64,000 bases of DNA from Apodemus sylvaticus (Eukaryota; Chordata; Mammalia; Rodentia; Muridae). The translations under genes and the position numbers were made by a program. The stretch spans positions 101,335,782 to 101,399,781 of the forward strand of contig NC_067473.1 in NCBI RefSeq assembly GCF_947179515.1, written 5' to 3'. The notes beneath the pieces are model-generated. The model searched no databases. It was not told the DNA's origin and saw only the letters and a program-made list of their open reading frames with translations. Shown here piece by piece: positions 31,947-42,634 of this stretch (its first letter is position 1; each line of letters opens with the position of its first letter).

Positions 31947-34251
31947 GCTGGAACCGCTGGCACAGAGCCCAGGCCATGCTGCTGCTGCCCGACCATCGCC
32001 CCTCATTGTGCACTAGTAGTCTCAAAAGATTCAAAGTCCAAGATGGCAACCCTCAAGAACCAGCTGATTGTGAATCTTCTTAAGGAAGAACAGGTCCCCC
32101 AGAAAAAGATTACAGTTGTCAGGGTTGGTGCAGTTGGCATGGCTTGTGCCATCGGTATCATAACAAAGGACTTGGCAGATGAGCTTGCCGTTGTTGATGC
32201 CATGGAAGACCAGCTAATGGGAGAGATGATGGATCTCCAGCTTGGCAGCCTTTTCCTTAAAACACCAGAAATTGTCTCCAGCAAAAACTATTGTGTAACT
32301 GCAAACTCCAAGCTGGTCATTATCACAGCGGGGGCCCATCAGCCAGAGGGAGAGAGCTGACTCAGTCTGGTCCAGTGAAATGTGAATATCTTCAAGTTTA
32401 TCATTCCCAACCTTGTGAAGTACAGTCCACACTGTAAGCTGCTTGTTGTCTCTAATCCAGTGGCTATCTTGACCTACGTGGCCTGGAAAATCAGTGGCTT
32501 TCCCAAAAGCCGAGTTATTGGAAGTGGGTTGCAATCTGAATTCAGTTCAATTCCATTACCTGATGGGAGAAAGGCTGGGGGTTCACCCGCTGAGCTGTCT
32601 CGGGTGGGTACTGGGAGAACATGGCGACTCTAGTGTGCCTGTGTGGAGTGGTGTGAACGTTGCCGGCATCTCCCGGAATTCTCTGAATCCAGGACTGGGC
32701 ATTGATGGAGACAAGGAGCTGTGCAAGGAGGCTCACAAGCTAGTGGTTGACAGTGCATATGAGGGGATCAAGCTGAAAGGTTACACGTGCTGGGCCATTG
32801 GCCTCTCTGCGGCAGACTTGGCCGAGAGCATAATGAAGAACCTTAGGTGGGTGCATCCCATCTCCACCATGATTCAGGTGCACCCCATCTCCACCATGAT
32901 TCAGGTGCACCCCATCTCCACCATGATTCAGGTGCATCCCATCTCCACCATGATTCAGGTGCACCCCATCTCCACCATGATTCAGGTACATCCCATCTCC
33001 ACCATGATTCAGGTGCATCCCATCTCCACCATGATTCAGGTGCACCCCATCTCCACCATGATTCAGGTGCACCCCATCTCCATCATGATTCAGGTGCATC
33101 CCATCTCCACCATGATTCAGGTGCACCCCATCTCCACCATGATTCAGGTGCACCCCATCTCCACCATGATTCAGGTGCATCCCATCTCCACCATGATTCA
33201 GGTGCACCCCATCTCCACCATGATTCAGGTGCACCCCATCTCCACCATGATTCAGGTGCACCCCATCTCCCCCATGATTCAGGTGCACCCCATCTCCATC
33301 ATGATTCAGGTGCACCCCATCTCCATCATGATTCAGGTGCATCCCATCTCCACCATGATTCAGGTGCACCCCATCTCCACCATGATTCAGGTGCACCCCA
33401 TCTCCCCCATGATTCAGGTGCATCCCATCTCCACCATGATTCAGGTGCATCCCATCTCCACCATGATTCAGGTGCATCCCATCTCCACCATGATTCAGGT
33501 GCACCCCATCTCCACCATGATTCAGGTGCATCCCATCTCCACCATGATTCAGGTGCACCCCATCTCCACCATGATTCAGGTACATCCCATCTCCACTATG
33601 ATTAAGGGTCTCTATGGAATCAATGATAATGTCTTCCTCAGTGTTCCATGTATTCTGGGACAAAATGGAATCTCAGATGTTGTGAAGGTAACTCTGATTC
33701 CTGAGGAAGAGGTCTGCCTGAAGAAAAGTGCAGATACCCTCTGGGGAATCCAGAAGGAGCTGCAGTTCTAAAGTCTCCCCAGTGTCCTAGCGCCTCATTG
33801 TCCAGGCTGCAGCAGGGTTTCTATGGAGATCACACACTTCTCATGTTGGTGGTCTGGGGAAAAATCTGAGTTCCCACAGCTCTGCCCTGCTGCCAAGTGG
33901 TACTTGTGTAGTGGTAGCCTGGTTAGTGTGACAGTCCCACTGTCTCCGAGATACACTGCCAACTGTATGCAGGGTTCAATTACCCCGTGAGCCTGCTGCA
34001 TTGCTGCAGTGTGCCCCCTCACCAAACATGCCTAGGCTAACGAGTTCCCAGTCAGTGATAACCTGGCACCAGTGTATAAGTCCATTATACATATCTTGTG
34101 TGTAAAAGTTCGACAGGATATTTTATGTATTATATGTGTCTGTAGTGTACAGTGCAATAGTATGTGAAATGTAAGATCTGCATATATGGATGATGAAACC
34201 AACCACTCAAGTGTCATGCCGATGAAAACACCAAATAAACTTTGAACAGTG
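31947..34251 (+). pseudogene. Ldha-ps: Ldha processed pseudogene (lactate dehydrogenase A retrocopy) carrying an expanded minisatellite
   Basis: The start codon at 32043 opens MATLKNQLIVNLLKEEQ, clearly LDHA (glycolytic pyruvate/lactate dehydrogenase) rather than LDHB. The coding sequence continues with no introns to IQKELQF at 33771, then a full 3' UTR ending in AATAAA and a short A-run at 34252. A 5' UTR-like stretch precedes the ATG. Flanking duplications, aaaaatcactgtggaagt (31929-31946) and the same with one mismatch (34254-34271), mark LINE-mediated insertion. Disabling changes are an in-frame TGA at 32358 (consistent with CGA to TGA after GES) and a +1 shift near 32527 in a GGG run. 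The catalytic-loop text GEHGDSS and cofactor-site residues remain readable but in different frames. A 27-bp segment is tandemly multiplied. It is not expected to make an enzyme. Confidence 0.97.
32851..33606 (+). repeat. 27-bp minisatellite, 28 in-frame units, grown from Ldha codons
   Basis: The block is exactly 756 bp, 28 units of 27 bp, with no frame-changing indel. Units read VHPISTMIQ. A few read SIMIQ (units 9, 17, 18) or SPMIQ (16, 21), and the last is VHPISTMIK followed by GLYGIN as in normal LDHA. Normal LDHA has one VHPISTMIK here. Codon 2 alternates CAT/CAC, and GTA replaces GTG in a few units. Because 27 is a multiple of three, long frames stay open on both strands (425 and 307 codons), which is an artefact. 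Confidence 0.98.
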
Positions 34252-34539
34252 AAAAAAATCAGTGTGGAAGTTCTTCAGAAAAATGAGAATCCTCATCTCA
34301 AACAAATAAACAAACAACAACAACAAAAGAAAGAAAAAGAACACATGGACAGACAGATGATTGATCAATAGATAGGCTAATGATAGATAAACAGTCTACA
34401 TTTTATATTTCTGGGTGATGTATCTTATATATTTCTACATGTTTACATGCCCTGTCCAGGGGTAAAGAATCTCAAATGAAGCATTTCTCATTCTTACTTT
34501 TGCTCTATATAGATCTTTTCCATACATGATAAACAGCCT

Positions 34540-34778
34540 TGCTTGTTGGATCCTTTGTTGTTGTTGTAATTAAAAAAAACAAACCATGTGGGTGTGTGTC
34601 TTGCCTGCATGTATGCCTGTGATTCTTGTGTGATTGGTGTCCATTGAAGCCAAGAGAGGACTGGATCCCCTGGAGCTAGAGTTACAGATTGTTCTGAGTT
34701 TCTGCCCTTAGGAACTGAACCCTGGCCTTCTTGAAGAGAAACCAGTGTTCCTAACCACTGAGCCATTTCTCTGGCAGG
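34540..34778 (-). mobile_element. B3-like SINE
   Basis: Reverse B3: ggatcccctggagctagagt, gttctgagtttctgccctta, ggaactgaaccctggccttc, aaccactgagccatttctct. Confidence 0.7.
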
Positions 34779-35316
34779 GTAGGTTTTTTGTTGATTTTAA
34801 TGCTTAATAAGCAAAAGCCCTAGTCTCCTGCTACCTTGCACGGATCCTAAGATTCCTCTAATCCCACAGTTATCTCCAGGACCCCAAAGGAATACCTTGT
34901 GCAAACAGGCCATCTCTCTGGATATCAGAACTTCCAGTTGTGGATGTGAATAAACAATATTTGGCTATGGCTGAATGGAGAAGGTGCGCTCTCTGAGAGA
35001 GCATCCTTACAGCCAGGGTACAGATGAGGCTGTGTTGATTTAGTTTGATTTAGTGGGGAGACGGATACTGCTTAAAGGGTCTGAATAAGAAACAAGAAGA
35101 ACCTTGATTTAATGAGCCAAGAGTCCCATCTCACACACTCAAAGGGAACCCTGGGCACAAACTGGGATTGCATGGTGTTGGGGATCAGAGAAAAGACAAC
35201 CTCAACTGGGATTTGCCAAGGCCCTTGGTTTAATGACCCAGAAACTAGGGAGGCAACTTCTCTGGCACAGGGTGGGCAGTCTCTGAGGGCACCACTGGCT
35301 GCAGCAGTCTCAAGAT
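34779..35316. other. Gene-free unique sequence
   Basis: No gene or clear repeat is recognised. Confidence 0.35.
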
Positions 35317-35712
35317 GTCTTAGTCAGGGTTATTATTGCTGTGATGAAACATCATGACCAAAACAAGTTAGAGAGGAAGGATTTATTCAGCTTATACTTC
35401 CATATCACAGTTCATCATTGAAGGAATCCGGGACAAGAACTCAAGCAAAGCAGGAACCAGGAGGCTGGAGCCGAAAAAGAGGCCATAGAGGGGTGCTTCT
35501 TAGTGGGTTGCTCCCCATGGCTTGCTCAGCCTGCTTTCTTATAGAACCCAGGACCACCAGCCCAGGAATGACACCACCTGCAATAGGCTGGGTCCTCTAC
35601 CATCAGTCACTAGTTAAGAAAGTTTGCCTTATGGAGGCATTTTTTCAACTGATGCGCCCTCTTCTCTAATGACCTCAACTTGTGTCAAGTTGACTAAAAC
35701 TAGCCAGTGCAC
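35317..35712 (+). mobile_element. Rodent hAT-like repeat (RCHARR1-type), near full length
   Basis: From tcttagtcagggttattatt through aaacatcatgaccaaaaca, catggcttgctcagcctgct, aggaccaccagcccaggaat and tgtgtcaagttgactaaaac to actagccagtgcaca. The order matches this common non-autonomous rodent repeat in forward orientation. Confidence 0.75.
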
Positions 35713-35774
35713 ACAACTTAAGAACAAGAAAGAAAGGCTATGCAGGGATTGCAAGAGCCTAGTAAACAGAGGTT

Positions 35775-35821
35775 TGTTGCTTCTCAGAAGGTGTCCTACC
35801 ATCGAGCTATCTCTCCAGCCC
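35775..35821 (-). mobile_element. B2 SINE 5'-end fragment
   Basis: Only the head, taccatcgagctatctctcc plus agccc, is present. Confidence 0.5.
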
Positions 35822-35920
35822 CTACACACACACAGCTTTAAAAATCAGGGTTGTTTTTTTTTTTTAGTTGTTTTGTTTTGTTTTTTTAGATTTAATTTCC
35901 AGGTAATAAAATTCAGACAG

Positions 35921-36125
35921 TCTGGGGGTGTATCGCAATTGGTACAGTGCTTGGTTATAATGCAGGAAGCCTTGGGTTTGATACCCCGTACCAAATCAAA
36001 TAGAGCTGGTAGTTCACACCTATAATACTTGAACTCTAAAGGTTCATAAGTTCAAGGTCATTCTAGGATACACCAAGAGTTTGAGGCTAGCCTGTGTTAC
36101 ATGAGATCCTGTCTCAAAAAAAGTT
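35921..36125 (+). mobile_element. B4 (ID + B1-like) SINE
   Basis: The ID-like head gggggtgtatcgcaattggt and gggtttgataccccgtacc is followed by a B1-like half (tagttcacacctataatact, tttgaggctagcctgtgtta, gagatcctgtctcaaaaa). Confidence 0.75.
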
Positions 36126-36134
36126 CATACAGTT

Positions 36135-36480
36135 TCAAGAGAATAATTTAAAACAATGCACATGCATACTGTGTAACTGTCACCACATGAGAACACAGAT
36201 TCCCATCACCTTAGAAAGCTTCTTCAAGACCTTTCTTGGTTTCCCTCTCCATCCAAAACACCCATGAGCTTTTCATCCTTCTAATTAGATTTGTTTTTCT
36301 TAGGTGTTCAGGGAAATGGAATGGAACACTGTATTCTTTTGTTACTATTTTCTCATTCTCAACTTCTTGAGGCTCTTCCACTCTGTTGCATGAATTGATA
36401 CAATTCACTGTCTTTGTTGCTGAGTTCTAGTCAGCAACAAAGTCATTTCATCTTTTCCTTATCACTTGCCGCTCTTGTTT
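36135..36480 (-). mobile_element. Old L1 (L1M-like) fragment, part 1
   Basis: ctgtgtaactgtcaccacat, ttcccatcacctt and a diverged downstream part resemble the antisense 3' region of old mammalian L1. It is probably the same insertion as 37310-37640, separated by younger repeats. Confidence 0.4.
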
Positions 36481-36662
36481 CGGTTCTGTTACTATGATCA
36501 GCAACCCTGAAAGAAGCAAGAAAGGGGAGAAATCATGGGGTATTGCTTGTTAATTTGTTCATTTTTTTAAAGCTCACAATTCCTGGTTACAGACTAACAT
36601 TGTGGGAAAGTCAAGGTAGCAGGACCTTGAAGCAGCTAGTCACAGCCACCCACAAGAGCAAT

Positions 36663-37022
36663 GTCTTAGTTACTTTTCTATTGCTGAGAAAAGACAGTAT
36701 GACAGTATGATTCTTTTAGAAAAGTTTATTTGGAGATTACAGTTTCAGGGAGTGAATTTACGACTGTCATGGTGAGGAGTGTGTCAGCAGGCAGGGAGGC
36801 AAAGTGATGGAGCAGTAGTGAAGAGCTCACATCTTGAGGCACAACCATGGGACAGAGAGAGATCCGAATGGTGCAAGTCTTTTGAAACTCCAAAGCCTGT
36901 CTACAATAACATACCTCCTCCAAAAAGGCCACACCTCCTCATCCTTCCCAAATAGTTGCACCAACTGGGGACCAAACATTCAAAGAGATGAGCCTTTGAG
37001 GACCATTCTCATTCAACCAGGG
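36663..37022 (+). mobile_element. Rodent hAT-like repeat (URR1-type)
   Basis: tcttagttacttttctattg start, aagtttatttggagattaca, cctcctccaaaaaggccaca, gttgcaccaactggggacc and ttctcattcaaccaggga end. This is the forward form of the pattern seen reversed at 15553-15962. Confidence 0.75.
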
Positions 37023-37074
37023 AGATGTTTGTGTCAGTGATTGCATTCCGTTCACTTTCTCCTTTTTAAAATAC

Positions 37075-37266
37075 TATTTAGGATCAAAGCCCAGGGAATG
37101 GTGCTGCCCACTTTTAGGATGGATTTTCCTATGGGAACTAACATAATCAAGGAAACCTCCCACAGATATTTCCACAGGACAGTCTGGTCTAGACAAGCTC
37201 CTTACTGAGACTGTCTTCCAAGGTGATTTAATTGTGACAAGTTGACAATTAAAACAAACCATCATA
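37075..37266 (+). mobile_element. Rodent repeat fragment (hAT-like)
   Basis: Contains gaaacctcccacagatattt, gagactgtcttccaaggtga and gtgacaagttgacaattaaa, a recurring rodent terminal pattern. Class inferred. Confidence 0.5.
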
Positions 37267-37309
37267 CCTGCTATAGCCCATTTGCTCATTATACATAATG
37301 TGACCCTGA

Positions 37310-37640
37310 CCATTCATATATAAGTCTTTATGATCATATGGTTGTCTTTCTTCTAGGTAAATGTCCAAGAGGAGTGCTGTTAAGCAGTGAAGTAAACACA
37401 CACATTTCTTTTTTTATACACATTTGTGTATCTTCTGATTTCTGCATTTGATGCACATAGTTCAAGTAACAAGAAACTGCCATTGCGCTTTGCAAATGAT
37501 CACACTGCCATCAACAATGTATAATGGTTTCAGGTGCTCCTTGTATGTACAGGTTTTATTACTGCCAGTCTCTTTTAAACCACTCTGGTGAGTAGATGGA
37601 CTATTTCACTGTGGTTTTGAAGTGCATTGCATTGCCCAGG
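37310..37640 (-). mobile_element. Old L1 (L1M-like) fragment, part 2
   Basis: The text from ttcttctaggtaaatgtcca through aacaagaaactgccattgcg, tttgcaaatgatcacactgc and catcaacaatgtataatggt to ttcactgtggttttgaagtg follows the conserved antisense 3' region of mammalian L1. Confidence 0.7.
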
Positions 37641-37725
37641 CACTAAGCTAAGTGAGTACTTTTATTACTTACTTCTCATAACTACTTTCTGAAGCACATA
37701 ATAATGTTCTCACTCTACCCTCTGA
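37640..37725 (-). mobile_element. MIR-like fragment
   Basis: gcccaggcactaagctaagt, then tacttctcataactactttc, resembles the reverse MIR 3' portion (caggcactgtgctaagc ...). Confidence 0.45.
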
Positions 37726-37825
37726 AACTATAAGCAAGCCCCAGTTAAGTGCTTTTATCTGTAAGTCACCTTGATCTGTTTTGAGGTGTCTCTTCACCTC
37801 AATAGAACAGAGACTATGTCAGGTT
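37726..37825 (-). mobile_element. hAT-like repeat end fragment (URR1-type)
   Basis: gaaactataagcaagcccca, gttaagtgcttttatctgta and ctcttcacctcaatagaaca are the terminal landmarks of this family. Confidence 0.55.
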
Positions 37826-39900
37826 CCAACTCTTTTATAATAAGCCTGGAGATGGCAGCGAGTCCTCTGAGAAGAGGTGCGGAGGTGACTAAAAAGGTTA
37901 AAGATAGGCTGAAGAAGACAGTCCATAATAGGGGATGGGCCAGGAGGGTGCAGTCAATGTTTTCTGGTGCCAACCTACATCTTTTCCTGCTAAACCCTAC
38001 CAACAGACACCATGGCATCTCTGCCTCTGCCAGCAGTGCAAGGTCATCTCTGACCCACTCCTTCTGCTGATTGAATCCTGCCCGTCCCCCAAGAAGGGCC
38101 CCACCTGACTCAGGCACTGTTGCAAGAATCTGGAGTGTGCCTGTGGAAAGACTATACTTCTGTCTTGAATCCTTTCTAAAAACAGGTGCAGTATGACTAT
38201 AAATGAACACATGTGCTGCTTCTATAAGGGGACAGAGACCAACCAAAGAAAACACAAAACGCTACAGCAGCATCAAGTTTCCAATGTGTTGCTTGCGATT
38301 CCAGCAGCTACCCAGTGCAGTATAGACTTCGTTATGACAAGACCCAAATCCACAGGTGTTCTGAAACAGGAACCACCAGCCACGGTTCGCAACATCAGGC
38401 CAAATATTAAAGAATGTTGACCAATTCTCGGTCCACACTGTCATCGCCCTATTCAGACAGCCTCTGAACAACACAAAGAGGTAGTGGTCTAGTGGCCATT
38501 GTCCAAGCAGGATCTTACATGAATCTCTGTTCTTTCCAATATGGAGACAGTTAACAGAGTATTGAGATAGCATAGATTGCTCTATCTGCTGGCTGCTTTG
38601 GAATAGATATTCTAACTCTCTGATAGACTTGGTAGAGATTCCAAAATGCTTGCTTCATCTGGTCTTAAGAACCAAGAAGTACTTGATGCCAATGAAGAGA
38701 AGCAGTTCATGCCAGTGACCTGTGAACAGCTGCTTGCTTGATTTGTCCTCCCAGCTTGGAACTGAGCATGCCCTATGAAAGACAGAGTCAAAAATGGCAC
38801 AGCCTTCTGAGCTCAGAAGTGGCTGAGTATTGACTTTGAAGATTCTAAGGTAACCCTCAGGAGGAGGTTGGCTGAGCTCTTGAGATACTCAGTCAGGATC
38901 CTGGAAACAGGAGTGTATACCATGCAGGCCAGCTGTGTTTCTGAGAAATGCTGGCCAAGGCCACTGTTCAAGGTTAAACTTATTACCTACCCTTACTCCC
39001 CCCCCCCCCGCCCCCCGGACCAGGCCCAATCCGTCTACTGCCACTTCCCATGAAGCAGCATGATTTCAAGCAAAAAGCTACACTAGTGTAGATGAAAAAA
39101 AAACCCAAAACTGTCTAAGCAATAACCAGCTTAGTTCATACTTGAAGATACTCCTGGCTCTGTTGGATCTGAAACACAGTCCCTTCCAGGTCACTGAAAA
39201 CAGAGGGGAAAGGCTTGGGGTTTACACAGATTGAAATTATTCAGCTGGTCCTTGGAAATTTGGCTCTCCTAAGTAGCCTATTTCATTGATCTCTACCCAG
39301 GAAGGATTACATAAGGAGCCAAAGAAGAAAACTGGAAATAACTGTTCAAACCGAGACTCCATTTATGGCAATGGAAGAGTGGGGCTGCTGTCAAGATGCA
39401 GCTTACGGTAGTGGGCATGCCTGGCTATGGGAATGATGACATCAGCTGCAGAGTGGGCAGCCCAGAAGAGCATCACAGATAGTGGAGTGTGCTGCGGCCT
39501 GTGCTTCAGATTACCTTTGGACATGGATTGCATCTTCCAGATGCCACATCGATGAAAGCGAAACAGAAGGAGATGAGTAGTGCGCCATGATGCCAACACT
39601 TACTCTGAGAAAACCCCAGGAATTATAGAGAGGGATGTGGGGGTGCTTAGCTGTTCCAGAATCAGATGAAGACTTTAAGGAAAGGACTACTCTCCCCCAA
39701 AGCCTCTATCTTATTATTTGTAATTGAATTAAGCCAGTGGATTGAAGCCAAAGGCATGAAGGTCAGAGGTCACTTCTACCCTCCAGGTGTTGAGAAGGTA
39801 GAAAAGCTAGAACAAAATTGTTGCTGGCACTGAGGATAATACTCATCACCTACCTGCAGGACCTCCAGGAAGTGACCCAGAACCTTCACTGTAACAGTTC
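37826..39900. other. Unidentified ~2-kb repeat-poor segment, possible degraded retrocopy
   Basis: The segment lacks the SINE density of its surroundings and has balanced composition. Several stretches are open for 60-75 codons on the forward strand (for example 38193-38420 and 38868-39053), separated by stops. It ends near a purine-rich (GAA)n tract that could be an expanded A-rich tail. I recognise no protein and no poly(A) signal, so the retrocopy idea is weak. Confidence 0.2.
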
Positions 39901-39954
39901 TGTTATGAGCGTCTCCAAACAGATGGTGTAAGGAGAAAGAAAGAGAGAAAAAAG

Positions 39955-40139
39955 AAAGGGAGAGAGAGAGAGAGAGAGAGGAAGAAGAAGAAGAAGAAGA
40001 AGAAGAAGAAGAAGAAGAAGAAGAAGAAGAAGAAGAAGAAGAAAAGAAGAAGAAAAGAAGAAGAAGAAGAAGAAGAAGAAGAAGAAGAAGAAGAAGAAGA
40101 AGAAGAAGAAGAAGAAGAAGAAGAAGAAGAAGAAGAAAA
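39955..40139 (+). repeat. (GA)n then (GAA)n/(AAG)n triplet repeat
   Basis: About 10 GA units are followed by roughly 50 GAA/AAG triplets with two AAAAG interruptions. It is an uninterrupted purine strand of about 185 bp. Frames of poly-Phe/Leu/Ser on the reverse strand are artefacts. Confidence 0.97.
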
Positions 40140-40364
40140 GGTCAATGATACGCTCCAATGTAGACATGGTTCCAGAAAAGTTTTTATAGTTGTAGACAAA
40201 GTTATAAATCAAGCTATTTTTAAAGTACATTATGGAAACATCAATTAGAGAAACAGGTGTTAGTTGTTATCTGATGATGTCTGTAGCTTTTGGGTTGATG
40301 GAAGCCAATGTTCTGTCAACAATAGATTCTACCTGAGACTTGAAGTGATATTAGGCATAGTGGT

Positions 40365-40437
40365 GGGATAGGGTTCTCTAGAGGAACAGAACTTACAGAA
40401 TATAAGAGAACCCTGACTATGCCTATCACTGCATCTG

Positions 40438-40473
<36 letters not shown>

Positions 40474-40982
40474 AATTTTTTTTCAGTGCCATAAAATACA
40501 TGGCTTATTTCTTTTTTTTTTTATTCGATATAATTTATTTACATTTCAAATGACTTCCCCTTAGGAATTTATTAAAATGGCTTACAGGTTGTAATCCAGA
40601 TAGTTCAACAATGGCTGACTACCAATAGAAGGTTCAAGAATTCAATAGTTCTTCAGTCAGTGAATCTGGATGTCTTAGCTAGTTTCCAGGATATGCCAAA
40701 ATCACAAGATGCTGTACTGTCAGTGAAGGAAGAGATTTGTAGGTAGGTGAGAGCAAGCAGGCAAAGAGAGATCCAACTTCCCCCTTCTTTTTCCTTTATA
40801 TAGGCTGCCAGCCAAGGGTGTGGCCCAGATTAAAGGTGGATCTTCCCACCTCAAAAGATCTAGATTTTATGCGGATCTTCCCACTTCAGATGATTTAAGA
40901 AAAAAAATCCCCTTACAGTCATTTGGGTCTTAGTTAATTCCAGATGTCATCAAGTTAACAACCAAGAAAAGTCATCACAGCA
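40365..40982 (+). mobile_element. Rodent interspersed repeat, class uncertain, with nested L1 end and (TA)n
   Basis: agggttctctagaggaacag start, aatggcttacaggttgtaat, gttcaacaatggctgactac, tgtggcccagattaaaggtg and tccagatgtcatcaagttaa follow a recurrent rodent repeat I recall but cannot name. (TA)n lies at 40439-40470. Confidence 0.5.
40471..40560 (-). mobile_element. 5'-truncated L1 end with possible 3' transduction
   Basis: Reverse strand: catttgaaatgtaaataaat and ataaaaa-type L1 terminus, poly(A) (40511-40521), then about 28 bp of other sequence, then a second A-run (40475-40483 as T on the + strand). The flanks aaggaattt and taggaattt look like a target-site duplication. Confidence 0.55.
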
Positions 40983-41849
40983 AGGAATGGCTATTACGAT
41001 TAATAAATAATGGGAGATGATTTGTTTATGGGTCGGAACATTCTAACTCTTTACAATCACAAAGTTCTACAAAGCTAGCCAGCCTTGTGGACTCTTTAAT
41101 ATATGTGTGGCTTTTTATTCTGGGAACTAGTTCACAGGCAAATGTAGAAGTATATTCTCTCTGTTTTCAATTAAAAAAAATAGTAGGAAAAAATTTGGGA
41201 ACCAACTTATGTCTGGTAATCACCCACAAACCAATTAAGGTAGTAAAGACATAAGAGGAGTTGCAATCTCTCTGGTTAGGATGTGAAAGGGTTATTCTAG
41301 GATATAAAGCAGCAGGCTGTCAGAAGATAGAGGCCGCAGCAGCAGCAGCAGCAGCAGCAATCACACACTACACAGCCCTTCGTGAGCAGAGCGAGCCAAC
41401 TGATAGTGTCATGAGAGCCCCATTGTCTCCAAGATGAACTCTTGCCTGGTCTCAGTGTTTTCCGGGGCTCTGGCCAAGGACAAACCGGAGGATCCCAGAT
41501 GGAGAGATGCAGTACCTGCAACATTTTTGCTCAGAGAAATGGAATGCAACAAAAAGTAACGTTCTTCCTGTCCTCTTCCTGCTTTTCTCTCAGCCTTGCT
41601 CTATGGAACAAGGCCTCCTCCTGACTGTTGAGGAAAACCTGGGTGGTCCCACTCATTTTCTAGACCATTCCTCCAGACTTAAGAGCTTTGTTTTAGTAAT
41701 GAAAATGTCCAGTGGAATACAATAATCAAACCTGTGTTTCCCATTTACCTGCAAAGCTTTACCCATTACACATGCCCAAGGCAACAGCATAAGACTGACT
41801 CCCCGGGGGCTCAGGATACCTTGCCAAACCATAGTTTTTGAAAATTTAA
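40983..41849. other. Gene-free sequence with a (GCA)n tract
   Basis: A GCA triplet run of about 9 units lies at 41335-41361. No gene is recognised. Confidence 0.4.
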
Positions 41850-42063
41850 ACTTGTTTTTTCAATACTGAGGATTGCACATATTAGGCAAGCCTCCCACTG
41901 AGCTATCCCAGCGTCTCCTCCTGAGTTGTTGTTTTATTAAGGGTCTCACTAAGTAGACCAGGCTGGCCTTGAACTCTCTCTGTAGCCCAAGCAGTCCTCA
42001 ACCTTTCAAGCATCCTTTCTCAGCCCCATTCACAGCTGGAACTATAGGCCTGTGCTCCCAAGG
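41850..42063 (-). mobile_element. B4-like SINE
   Basis: The ID-like half (aatactgaggattgcacat, cccactgagctatcccagcg) precedes the B1-like half (agggtctcactaagtagacc, aggctggccttgaactctct) on the forward text, i.e. a reverse B4. Confidence 0.7.
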
Positions 42064-42229
42064 CCCTGGTGAGCTGTACTATTGCATCCTCCACCCCTCA
42101 AAATGGCTGACAGGTCTCCTGATCTCATTAGTGTATGTGGTTGGTGGAAGAACATGGAGAGAAGTGTGGGGAGAACTCAGAAGATCCTCCTTGCTTTGCT
42201 GTCTTGCTCTGGTTTTGGAATATGTATGG

Positions 42230-42460
42230 TATGTCTATGGTGTGTGGTGTGTGGTGTGTGGTGTGTGGTGTGTGTGTATTGTGTGGTGGTATGTACTGTA
42301 GGTATTTGTATGGTGTGTGTATGTGTATGGAGTGTGTGTGTATGGAGTGTGTGTGTGTATAGAATGTGTGTGTGTATGTGTATGGAGTATGTCTGAGTGT
42401 GCGTGTGTGTCTGTGTGTGTGTCTGTGTGTGTGTGTGTCTGTGTGTGTCTGTGTGTGTAG
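42230..42460 (+). repeat. (GTGTGGT)n / (GT)n / (GTAT)n compound microsatellite
   Basis: Tandem tgtggtgtgtgg units, then GTGTAT and GTCTGT variants. The long frames over it are artefacts. Confidence 0.95.
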
Positions 42461-42634
42461 TGTGTAAATCAGAGTTAAGCCTCAGGTGTCTGTCTTTGGG
42501 CACCGTTCACCGTGTTGGGGCACAGGACCTCTCACTGGCCCAGAGCCCAGCAAGCAATGTATGCTCTGGTTGGCCAGCAAGCCCCAGGGACCCATTATCT
42601 TGCCTCTGCCTCTGGATTATAAGTTTTTATCTGT

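Noticed and set aside
32851..33606. CRISPR-like direct repeats
   Set aside because: Units are directly contiguous without spacers, the organism is a mammal, and the repeat is coding-derived.
32740..33663. 307-codon reverse-strand frame with HLNHGGDG repeats
   Set aside because: It is the antisense shadow of the same 27-bp array; 27 being a multiple of three keeps both strands open.
32494..33771. 425-codon frame, the longest in the window, as a real repeat protein gene
   Set aside because: It is the 3' part of the Ldha processed pseudogene. The length comes from 28 copies of a 27-bp unit, and the true start is separated by a stop at 32358 and a frameshift near 32527.
32043..33771. Functional second Ldha gene
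   Set aside because: No introns, poly(A) remnant, target-site duplications, a stop, a frameshift and the array expansion all show a processed pseudogene.
35935..35990. tRNA gene (tRNA-like text with A- and B-box resemblance)
   Set aside because: It is the ID-related head of a B4 SINE. The sequence continues into the B1-like half and cannot form a full cloverleaf.
39886..40230. Poly-Phe/Leu/Ser membrane-like proteins on the reverse strand
   Set aside because: Translation of the (GAA)n tract.
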